A stretch of 5,717 bases of DNA from Silvanigrellaceae bacterium (GTDB lineage: Bacteria; Bdellovibrionota; Oligoflexia; Silvanigrellales; Silvanigrellaceae): NCBI GenBank assembly GCA_947475135.1, contig CANJMU010000054.1, positions 1 to 5,717 on the forward strand, read 5' to 3'. Below, in pieces: positions 1-5,595 of the stretch. Under the pieces are notes generated by a model, which saw only the letters and a program-made list of their open reading frames with translations, was not told where the DNA came from and searched no databases. Position 1 is the first letter of the stretch; every line of letters begins with the position of its first letter. The position numbers and the translations under genes are program-made.

Positions 1-14
1 CAACTAAAATTCAT

Positions 15-132
15 GGGTGTAATACTACCAGGGATTTTTTTATAAGTAAACAGATTTAATTCTTTAATTTATTGATATTAAAGAATTATTTTAAAAAACT
101 AAGAAAACCTGGGTGTAAGTTTCCGGGACTTT
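15..132. repeat. Two diverged direct copies of an IS-tip-like sequence
   Basis: Two short sequences lie in the same orientation: GGGTGTAATACTACCAGGGA from 15 (continuing TTT to 37) and GGGTGTAAGTTTCCGGGACT from 111 (continuing TT to 132). They share GGGTGTAA at one end and a GGGA(C)TT block at the other. Read on the minus strand, the second copy is AAAGTCCCGGAAACTTACAC followed by CC. From memory this resembles terminal inverted repeats of IS256/Mutator-type insertion sequences, which often pair a GTCC/GGGAC block with a TTACAC block. No transposase is present in the 130 bp seen, so an element body would have to lie left of the window or be lost. The repeat is seen directly; the IS assignment is inference. 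Confidence 0.4.
57..88. repeat. AT-rich perfect inverted repeat (12-bp arms, 8-bp loop)
   Basis: TAATTCTTTAAT (57-68) and ATTAAAGAATTA (77-88) are perfect reverse complements separated by eight bases. The repeat lies between the two IS-tip-like copies and about 43 bp beyond the stop codon of the truncated DUF1016 gene. It has almost no G or C in the stem and no clear T-run after it in the minus direction, so it is a poor intrinsic terminator. A protein-binding palindrome or a subterminal IS structure is equally possible. Confidence 0.5.
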
Positions 133-916
133 AGGCTACAAGTGATTTAAGTCTACGATTATAAAAAAGCAGATCTATAAAATAGTCTTTTTCATTTGCA
201 TGAATTCTATATTGGTTAGCAATGAACGTAAATCCATATCCTAATTCGAGAAGGACATCTTTAATCATTTCAACCATTTTTCTTTCAATTTCTGCTTCTA
301 AAACAGGCTTGGCAATACCTAGCATATCAAGCATATAAATATCTTTCATGGCATGATGCGCTTGTTCTGCAAGGTGAGCAGGTAATGCTTTATCGAAATT
401 ATGTTGTTTCTTTGAAAGGATTTGTCTTTCATAAGTTTGAGAGTTAATCTGCATGTTGAGAACATCACGCGTCCAAGCCATTTGAATTGTTGCTTGAATA
501 TAAAATTCACGTGCTTTTAAATCTTTCACTTTAGATATAATAGCCAGATTTTGGCCCCATGGCATTTCTCCAACAAGTCGTTGGAGTTTTGGAACGTCTT
601 TATATTCCAGATAAAATTGTCGCATATACCATAAATTTTGGACAGAAAATCCGTAGGTTGCATCTGGGAATGTTTTTTTTAAATCCATAGATATTCGTTC
701 GACGACAGATTTTCCCCATCCAAATTTATCTTGCGATTCCGCAATATGTTTGCCTAACCACCAGTATAAAGCTATCTGCTCGTGTGTCGCGGAGCGAGCG
801 ATGCGAAGTTTTCTAGAACTGATTTGTGTAATAGCGCTTTCAAGAAATTTTATATAATTTTTATCCGAATGATTTAATGTGGTTTTTTTAACTATTTTTA
901 CCATTTTATTTCCCAT
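131..916 (-). pseudogene. DUF1016 / YhcG-like PDDEXK nuclease, truncated at the C-terminus
   Basis: The 261-residue product matches the DUF1016 (YhcG) family. An N-terminal helical DUF1016_N domain covers about residues 20-175 (HEQIALYWWLGKHI, FGWGKSVVERIS, NLWYMRQFY, MPWGQNL, AREFYI). A PDDEXK nuclease-like domain follows from about 185 (FIANQYRI, then YFIDLLFYNRRLKSLVA). Full-length members are usually about 340-380 residues and continue after LVA with an IELK-type strand carrying the catalytic E and K. Here the frame stops right after LVA, so the acidic D248 is present but the E-x-K half of the active site is missing. The stop lies at the edge of the IS-tip-like sequence at 111-132, so an insertion probably cut the gene. 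The start overlaps the recombinase stop by 11 bp, implying co-transcription and coupled translation; a second ATG at 904-902 could also serve. Family members occur near restriction and defence genes. Nuclease activity is unlikely; a DNA-binding remnant might survive. Confidence 0.8.
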
Positions 917-1889
917 TCATAATTTTCTCTAAATCTTCTTCAGAGTGTAATAAATAAATACTTGTTGTCTGAATATTTGAGTGACCCATTAATTGTTTTA
1001 TAGCTGATAAAGGGGCCGCTTCTCTTGATAACCCATAACGTTTTGGATCAATGAGTGCTTTTGCAAAAGTGTGCCTCAGCATATGAGGGTGAACTTCAAT
1101 TTTTGCTAGGTTTCCTATTTTTTCAACAAGACGATAAAGACCATTCGGAGTGAATGGACCACGTTGCCCAAGGAAAGCACGACCTGTAGGCCAACTGCAT
1201 TCTGATTGAGCTTGTTGACCTTTGAGAAGATTCATTCTTTGCCACCGCAAAGCAACTTTTTCACGGTGTTCAAGGTAAAGACTCAATACCTCACAAACTT
1301 CCCTGGTAAGGGGAATCTCTCGAGCTTTTAAACCTTTGCCTCTTTTGATGCGAATTTTTCCAGATCGTTTGTTGCATTCAATATCTTCTAGATTAAGTAA
1401 ACAGACTTCACCAACTCGAAGGCCTGCATAACGCATGAGACGGATGACAGAGCAGGATAAGTAGTTGTCTTTTTCAGAAAATCTATCCGCTGCAATATCA
1501 AGTCGTTCCCATTCTTTTGCAGTGAGTGACTTTGGGCAGGGTTTCACTTCTTCAATCATTTTCACACGAACTTTTGAAACGAGTTCAGGTTTTCCGATCC
1601 ACTGGTAAAACTTACGAAGTGTTGTCAGACGTCTATTGACAGTGGCTGGTTTTTTGGTTTGTAGGGAATAATCACGAAATTTTTGGACTGTGAGAAAACC
1701 AATTTCTTTTGGATCAGAAACACCAAGTTCATTGAGCCATTCAAAGAAAATTTTTAAGTCATTTAAATAATCTTGTTTTGTTTTATTGCTGGCACCATTT
1801 TCAAGAAGAAAATTAGAAAAATGGTTGAGATAGGTTTTTGGGTTTAAAAACATTAGATTGCTAGATGTATTATCTTGCGTAATTTTCAA
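906..1889 (-). CDS. Tyrosine recombinase / phage-type integrase (XerC/D-like)
   Basis: A site-specific recombinase that cuts and rejoins DNA through a 3'-phosphotyrosine. Taking the TTG at 1889 as start gives 327 residues. A SAM-like core-binding domain spans about 20-105 (YLNHFSNFLLENGAS, DYLNDLKIFFEWL, TVNRRLTTLRKFYQW). The catalytic domain spans about 120-320 and all active residues are visible: R158 (AGLRVGE), K185 (GKGLKAREIPL), H269 and R272 (HPHMLRHTF), H303 (LMGHSNIQTT) and nucleophile Y312 (TSIYLLHS). It therefore looks functional. The TTG is chosen because AAAGGAG (1904-1898) lies eight bases before it. The longer reading frame from TTG 1946 has no such site, and its extra residues would be encoded by the repeat cluster. 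An in-frame ATG at 1853 would lose 12 residues. The gene heads an operon with the DUF1016 gene and diverges from abiEi. Its size and single core-binding domain suit a Xer-like or mobile-element integrase; which element it serves cannot be told. Confidence 0.93.
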   Translation of the reverse strand: MKITQDNTSSNLMFLNPKTYLNHFSNFLLENGASNKTKQDYLNDLKIFFEWLNELGVSDPKEIGFLTVQKFRDYSLQTKKPATVNRRLTTLRKFYQWIGKPELVSKVRVKMIEEVKPCPKSLTAKEWERLDIAADRFSEKDNYLSCSVIRLMRYAGLRVGEVCLLNLEDIECNKRSGKIRIKRGKGLKAREIPLTREVCEVLSLYLEHREKVALRWQRMNLLKGQQAQSECSWPTGRAFLGQRGPFTPNGLYRLVEKIGNLAKIEVHPHMLRHTFAKALIDPKRYGLSREAAPLSAIKQLMGHSNIQTTSIYLLHSEEDLEKIMNGK

Positions 1890-1973
1890 GGTGTTAACTC
1901 CTTTAACTTGCAATCTAATGGTAGCATGAGGGGTTTGTGCACGCAAGATAAGGACAATTAGATTGCGAGTTAA
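1852..1973. repeat. Cluster of five ATTAnnTTGC motifs at the recombinase start, with one dif-like pair
   Basis: ATTAGATTGC occurs at 1852-1861 (+), 1919-1910 (minus strand) and 1957-1966 (+). The related TTATCTTGCGT lies at 1870-1880 (+) and, as its exact reverse complement ACGCAAGATAA, at 1941-1951. The longer pair TTAACTTGCAATCTAAT (1903-1919) and ATTAGATTGCGAGTTAA (1957-1973) is a 17-bp inverted repeat with one mismatch. Copies at 1941-1951 and 1958-1968 face each other across a 6-bp spacer (GGACAA), with 8 of 11 arm positions symmetric. That is the geometry of Xer/dif core sites (two 11-bp arms, 6-8 bp spacer). The cluster covers the 5' end of the recombinase gene and its leader, so these may be the enzyme's crossover or operator sites. 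Alternatively they may fold in the leader mRNA. Confidence 0.7.
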
Positions 1974-2079
1974 GCAAATTGCTTTTATAATATCCTCTAT
2001 AGATTTCTTCGGCCTTAATTATCTTTGTAACAGAACCATATTTTCGCCCAATAGAGTACCTACAATAAAATAGACACGA

Positions 2080-2142
2080 TAACTATATATTTTATTCAAA
2101 ATATTTGCTTTTAATTAATTTCTAGAATAAAATCTATAGTTA
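2080..2142. promoter_or_regulatory. Probable AbiEi operator: 18-bp inverted repeat with one mismatch
   Basis: TAACTATATATTTTATTC (2080-2097) and GAATAAAATCTATAGTTA (2125-2142) are reverse complements at 17 of 18 positions (mismatch at 2088/2134), separated by 27 bp. The right arm covers the likely -10 box and runs to the edge of the ribosome binding site. The likely -35 box sits in the spacer. AbiE systems are known to be repressed by their AbiEi antitoxin binding inverted repeats upstream of the operon, so this is the expected operator. The repeat is directly visible; protein binding is inferred from the family. Confidence 0.75.
2105..2133 (+). promoter_or_regulatory. Candidate sigma-70-type promoter of the abiE operon
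   Basis: TTGCTT (2105-2110) and TAAAAT (2128-2133) are separated by 17 bp. The -10 box matches TATAAT at five of six positions; the -35 is weak (three of six). Initiation near 2140 would leave a leader of about 13 nt containing the AGAGG ribosome binding site (2142-2146). Its position between and within the arms of the inverted repeat fits autorepression, because a bound protein would block the -10 box. Confidence 0.5.
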
Positions 2143-2152
2143 GAGGTATGAT

Positions 2153-2965
2153 ATGACTCCAAAAATTTCAGGTATTGGAAAAAAGGAACGAACATTTTTG
2201 GCTTTACTGCTTAAAGCAAACTTACCTGCCATTACCGCTAAAAACACATCCGAAATTCTAGAAATAACTCAAGCTCGAGCTTTGCAGATCCTTTCTCTGT
2301 TAGCAAAAAAAGGATGGCTATCCAGAGTAAAGCAGGGAATATACACCCCCGTTCCTCTTCAGTCCGAAAATCCAAATGTTATGGTGGATGAACCCTGGGT
2401 GCTGGCTAAGGCCTTATTTGAACCTTGTTACATAGGAGGATGGAGTGCGGGAGAATATTGGGGATTCACGGAACAAATATTCAACTCCATCATGGTCTTT
2501 TCTACTAAAAAAATACATGAACATGAAATGCATCTCAAAGGCGCAAACTTTACAGTTAAAACCATAAAAAAAGAACGCATGTTTGGTTTAAAGAACATTT
2601 GGCAAGGTCGTCACAAAGTTTTGATCTCTGATCCTACAAAAACGATCATTGACGCTTTTAATGACCCTGCTGTTGTTGGTGGCATTCGTATGAGCATCGA
2701 TTTGCTTTCTCTTTATTTAAAATCTGAACATAAAAATTTGCAGCTGCTTCTTGATTACGGATTGCAAATGAAAAACACCGCTGTTTTTAAACGACTTGGC
2801 TTTTGTTTTGAGAAAAATAATCACTATGAATCCGATTACCTTGAAAAGATGCGGGCACAAATCAAGTCTGGTTATTCGCAATTAGATCCATCATCACCTG
2901 GTGAAAGCTTAATAACAGCATGGAATCTTTGGGTCCCAACAATTTGGAAAAGAGGTATATCATAA
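2153..2965 (+). CDS. abiEi: AbiEi-family antitoxin and autorepressor of a type IV toxin-antitoxin system
   Basis: The 270-residue product has the AbiEi layout. An N-terminal winged helix-turn-helix spans about residues 8-66 (SEILEITQARALQILSLLAK, then GWLSRVKQGIYTPVP). The C-terminal antitoxin domain spans about 78-265, with YIGGWSAGEYWGFTEQ (93-108), ISDPTKTIIDAFNDP (158-172) and KRLGFCFE (213-220). In this family the N-terminal domain binds inverted repeats in the operon's promoter, and the C-terminal domain counters the toxin without a stable protein complex. The start is ATG 2153, preceded by AGAGG at six bases; an earlier ATG at 2148 is out of frame and stops after two codons. An 18-bp inverted repeat lies directly upstream. 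The gene abuts the toxin gene with no gap, as is usual for AbiE. The family call is confident; antitoxin activity in this host is inferred. Confidence 0.9.
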   Translation: MTPKISGIGKKERTFLALLLKANLPAITAKNTSEILEITQARALQILSLLAKKGWLSRVKQGIYTPVPLQSENPNVMVDEPWVLAKALFEPCYIGGWSAGEYWGFTEQIFNSIMVFSTKKIHEHEMHLKGANFTVKTIKKERMFGLKNIWQGRHKVLISDPTKTIIDAFNDPAVVGGIRMSIDLLSLYLKSEHKNLQLLLDYGLQMKNTAVFKRLGFCFEKNNHYESDYLEKMRAQIKSGYSQLDPSSPGESLITAWNLWVPTIWKRGIS

Positions 2966-3826
2966 ATGATCTCGATTGATGAAATTCGCTCTGTTGCCGG
3001 AAAAGTTGGATTAACAAATCTTGTGGTTGAAAAAGATTATGCATTGGGTTGGCTTTTATGGGGGATCAACCACCATCCAATAACTGGAAAAGATTGGGTT
3101 TTTAAAGGTGGGACATGTCTAAAAAAATGTTATTTGGAAACCTATCGTTTTTCTGAAGACTTAGACTTTAGCTATATAGGAAATGAAAAATTAGACTCTG
3201 AATTACTAACAAAAATCCTAGAAAATATCTCAGAAAATATTTTTGAAGAATCAGGTATTGAATTTCCAAAAAGATCTATTCAATTTGAAATGTTTGAAAA
3301 CCCACGCGGCTCTTATTCAATTCAAGGTGGAATTAAATACAGAGGACCTGTCAGACCACAGGTAGGAATCGCTCAAATGCCTCGAATTAAATTAGATTTA
3401 ACATTGGACGAACCTGTATTAATAACACCAGTCATTAAAAATGTGGAACATAAATATTCCGATTATCCAAAAAATGGAATTTCAATTCTTAGCTACAGCT
3501 ATGAAGAAGTTTTTGCAGAAAAAATTCGTGCACTTGCGCAAAGATTAAGACCAAGAGATCTTTATGATGTGGTTCATCTTTATCGTCATATGGAGCTAAA
3601 ACCAAATCGTGAACTTATTTACTCTACACTCGCAAACAAATGTCAAACTCGAGGAATAAATATTCCAACAATGGAATCGATTGAAAATCATAGCAACAAA
3701 GATTTCCTTGTCTCCGAATGGAAGAACCAGCTAAAACATCAAGTTTCCAATTTACAAGATTTTCAGAGTTTCCTTTCAGAACTTCCAAAAGTTTTTCTTT
3801 GGTTGGAAGGTAAAATAGAAAAATAA
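2966..3826 (+). CDS. abiEii: AbiEii-family nucleotidyltransferase toxin
   Basis: The 286-residue product is a DUF1814-type nucleotidyltransferase toxin. Visible motifs in order are the GG[T/S] signature FKGGTCLKK (46-54), the metal-binding acidic pair in RFSEDLDFSY (61-70; D65 and D67), the third acidic strand RIKLDLTLDEP (140-150; D144), EEVFAEKIRALAQR (180-193) and RPRDLYDVVHL (195-205). All hallmark residues are present, so an active enzyme is expected. AbiEii toxins are known to bind nucleotides, and the related mycobacterial MenT enzymes transfer nucleotides to tRNA acceptor stems, stopping translation. AbiE gives abortive infection against phage and stabilises mobile elements. The ATG follows the abiEi TAA directly, and AGAGG (2951-2955) lies ten bases before it, suggesting coupled translation that keeps antitoxin ahead of toxin. 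Its substrate here is not known. Confidence 0.92.
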   Translation: MISIDEIRSVAGKVGLTNLVVEKDYALGWLLWGINHHPITGKDWVFKGGTCLKKCYLETYRFSEDLDFSYIGNEKLDSELLTKILENISENIFEESGIEFPKRSIQFEMFENPRGSYSIQGGIKYRGPVRPQVGIAQMPRIKLDLTLDEPVLITPVIKNVEHKYSDYPKNGISILSYSYEEVFAEKIRALAQRLRPRDLYDVVHLYRHMELKPNRELIYSTLANKCQTRGINIPTMESIENHSNKDFLVSEWKNQLKHQVSNLQDFQSFLSELPKVFLWLEGKIEK

Positions 3827-3840
3827 TTCAGGGGAAATGC

Positions 3841-4083
3841 ATGAAAATAACACAAATCCAAATTGAATTATTTGGACTCTCTGCCATTATCACAACAAAA
3901 ACTCGCGAGATTAGATATTTTATTGAAAAAAAAGATTCTGAATTTTGTCTCTATGTCCAAAGAAGAAGATGCCTTGCAAAAAAATGGAGAAAACAAACGC
4001 TCGTTGAAAAATCAGATATCCCTTTAATAATTGAATACAGTGACTTGTGTGAACTGGGAATTCAAATTTTAAAAAAGGTCTAA
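3841..4083 (+). CDS. Hypothetical small basic protein, third gene of the abiE operon
   Basis: I do not recognise this 80-residue protein. It is rich in lysine and arginine, most densely in the middle (YVQRRRCLAKKWRKQ), with three cysteines and no membrane segment or signal peptide. The start has a strong ribosome binding site, AGGGGA (3830-3835), five bases before ATG 3841, and lies 14 bp after the abiEii stop on the same strand with no terminator between. This argues for a real, co-transcribed gene rather than a chance frame. The alternating hydrophobic pattern of the first half suggests beta strands. An RNA- or DNA-binding accessory to the toxin-antitoxin pair is possible from charge and position only. 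It ends 27 bp before the convergent helicase stop. Confidence 0.6.
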   Translation: MKITQIQIELFGLSAIITTKTREIRYFIEKKDSEFCLYVQRRRCLAKKWRKQTLVEKSDIPLIIEYSDLCELGIQILKKV

Positions 4084-4110
4084 AAAATACTTCAAGAAGA
4101 TCAAAATTCA
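4084..4110. other. Short convergent intergenic gap without a visible terminator
   Basis: Only 27 bp separate the stop of the small basic protein gene from the stop of the convergent helicase gene. No GC-rich hairpin followed by a T-run is seen in this gap or in the adjoining gene ends, so readthrough and overlapping 3' ends of the two transcripts are plausible. Confidence 0.4.
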
Positions 4111-5595
4111 TCACATCCTCATGGTCATTTTTTGAAATTTTTTCACTTCATTTAAAATAATATTTGGCTGCTTATTTTTTAAATTTTCATCCTCACAATT
4201 CAAATAAGGTTGCTTTAATTTTTCATGTGCTGTCTTTTTTGCACCTGTTTTTTCGACATTTTTAAATAAGTTTTCTTTATTCAATGAATATATTTTACAG
4301 TCATATTTTGCTCGAGAAACTGCAACATAAAAGTTTTCTTTATCCACACGATTGAGTGATGCGTAAACTTTATCACATGTCTTTCCTTGACTTGAAAATA
4401 CTGTTGTCACGTAACTATGATCTAAAAACTGAGGTTTATTCAATGAAATTTGATCATTTTTTCCATTCTCATATTCCACAGTCGCAATTTTTTTATCAAA
4501 ATCAATGTTCTTCACAAAAATATATTGACCATTCAAACGACGTTCGGATTTTTTATTTTCATCTAAGTTTTCTTTTGAAAAATGGTTTTTTGTCCATTTG
4601 ATTTTATCTCCTTGAGAAATTTCAAATTTTTCTTCTCGAAATAAATTTGCACTTATTTTTTTAACATCAAATTCTTTTTCACAATTGTTTCCTAAATCTA
4701 AAGTCACAGTATTTTTAAATTTATCAACATATTTCACTCTATAAATTTGATTTGAATTCAAACAGTCGTGTTTTTGTGTTAAAATTAAAACATCATCCAC
4801 ATTGTAATAATTTGAATTTTTTAACTGGAATTCATTGAAATTGTATTGCTTATAAGCAATAGTTTCGACTGAATTGATCAATTCATTTTTTGACTTTAAT
4901 TCGTTTCGAATTAATTTTGTTATTTCTTCTTTTTCAAAATTTGTTGAACAAATAAATAATGAATTTTTTCTTTGGTGCGAATTTAATTCTAAATATTCAT
5001 TTGCCATATGAGAAATAATTTCTTCAGTCGAGTTTTTCTCAAAAACTTTTCCATTTTTATCTAATAAATCTAATCCTCCCAAGGCATCCCCCTGAGCAAT
5101 CAAATCAACTGATTGTTTTAGAAGAGGATCTTTTTGCCTGACACCTTGATTTAAATGTGCAGTTTTCATCCCATTTTTCTGCAATTGTTTAAATGGATTC
5201 CCGGCACCTACAGATGATAGTTGTCGAGTATCACCCACAAGCAAAATACGAACATTTTCCTCTTCTGATTTCTTGAAAAGCTTGTGCGCATCTGAAGCAC
5301 TTAAAAGTCCCGCCTCATCCACAATCCAAATTTCTTTTCCATGATATTTTTGGTCTTGTTTATTTTGAACTAATAATGATGCCACTGTGTTTGTTTCGAT
5401 CAATTTTGCTTCCGATTTTAAATTTTTTGCAGCTTCTGCAGATGGGGCAAATCCTTTCACGATAAAATTATTCTCTTGTGCAATTTTACATGCTTCGCCC
5501 AAAGAAAAACTTTTCCCAGCCCCAGCAACACCTTGCCATGCAAAAATACGATCTTTTGATGTGATCAACAATTCTACAGCCCAGGGCTGATTCAT
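4111..5595 (-). CDS. Orphan MobF/TraI-type relaxase helicase domain (superfamily 1)
   Basis: With the ATG at 5595 the product has 494 residues and is a superfamily 1 DNA helicase of the kind fused to MobF relaxases (TraI of F, TrwC of R388). The motifs are Walker A GVAGAGKS (22-29), Walker B IVDEAG (91-96), motif III VGDTRQLSSVGAG (120-132), the VRQ motif (152-154) followed by LLKQSVDLI, motif V TTVFSSQGKTCDKVY (397-411) and motif VI YVAVSRAK (423-430). All are intact, so ATP-driven unwinding is plausible. MobF proteins normally begin with a relaxase domain of about 300 residues. None is encoded here, and homology starts almost at the first residue (NQPWAVELL). The frame can be extended upstream to 5679, but those 28 residues are a low-complexity translation of AT-rich DNA. 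No Shine-Dalgarno precedes ATG 5595. Either this is a 5'-truncated remnant or a split helicase. A stand-alone RecD2-like helicase is a less likely alternative. Confidence 0.8.
   Translation of the reverse strand: MNQPWAVELLITSKDRIFAWQGVAGAGKSFSLGEACKIAQENNFIVKGFAPSAEAAKNLKSEAKLIETNTVASLLVQNKQDQKYHGKEIWIVDEAGLLSASDAHKLFKKSEEENVRILLVGDTRQLSSVGAGNPFKQLQKNGMKTAHLNQGVRQKDPLLKQSVDLIAQGDALGGLDLLDKNGKVFEKNSTEEIISHMANEYLELNSHQRKNSLFICSTNFEKEEITKLIRNELKSKNELINSVETIAYKQYNFNEFQLKNSNYYNVDDVLILTQKHDCLNSNQIYRVKYVDKFKNTVTLDLGNNCEKEFDVKKISANLFREEKFEISQGDKIKWTKNHFSKENLDENKKSERRLNGQYIFVKNIDFDKKIATVEYENGKNDQISLNKPQFLDHSYVTTVFSSQGKTCDKVYASLNRVDKENFYVAVSRAKYDCKIYSLNKENLFKNVEKTGAKKTAHEKLKQPYLNCEDENLKNKQPNIILNEVKKFQKMTMRM

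Larger units (their letters stand above)
1890..2152. other. Divergent intergenic regulatory region between recombinase and abiE operon
   Basis: This 263-bp non-coding stretch separates the leftward recombinase from the rightward abiE operon. From left to right it holds the recombinase ribosome binding site (1898-1904), most of the ATTAnnTTGC repeat cluster (to 1973), and a possible minus-strand -10 box TATTAT (1992-1987) with no convincing -35. Next come a lone CTATAGATTT (1997-2006) matching the core of the abiE operator, and then the abiE promoter and its large inverted repeat (2080-2142). No small gene or tRNA is seen in it. Confidence 0.7.

Noticed and set aside
57..88. Intrinsic terminator for the recombinase-DUF1016 operon
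   Set aside because: The hairpin stem is almost all A-T and no T-run follows it in the minus direction, so it is listed only as an inverted repeat.
1890..1946. N-terminal extension of the recombinase from TTG 1946 (19 more residues)
   Set aside because: No ribosome binding site before it, the residues are encoded by the repeat cluster, and a strong AAAGGAG serves the later TTG at 1889.
1852..1973. CRISPR-like or iteron array
   Set aside because: The repeats are about 10-17 bp, in mixed orientation and with unequal spacing, unlike a CRISPR array or a replication iteron set; no replication gene is nearby.
2862..3044. 60-codon open frame on the minus strand across the abiEi-abiEii junction
   Set aside because: It lies entirely opposite two confidently assigned genes and has no recognisable features.
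3920..4114. 64-codon open frame on the minus strand opposite the small basic protein gene
   Set aside because: The plus-strand frame has a clear ribosome binding site and operon position; the minus frame is phenylalanine-rich antisense of lysine codons.
4356..4601. 81-codon open frame on the plus strand within the helicase
   Set aside because: Antisense to a helicase with intact motifs; composition is typical of a shadow frame.
5387..5590. 67-codon open frame on the plus strand within the helicase N-terminal region
   Set aside because: Antisense to the Walker A region of a real gene, with no independent support.
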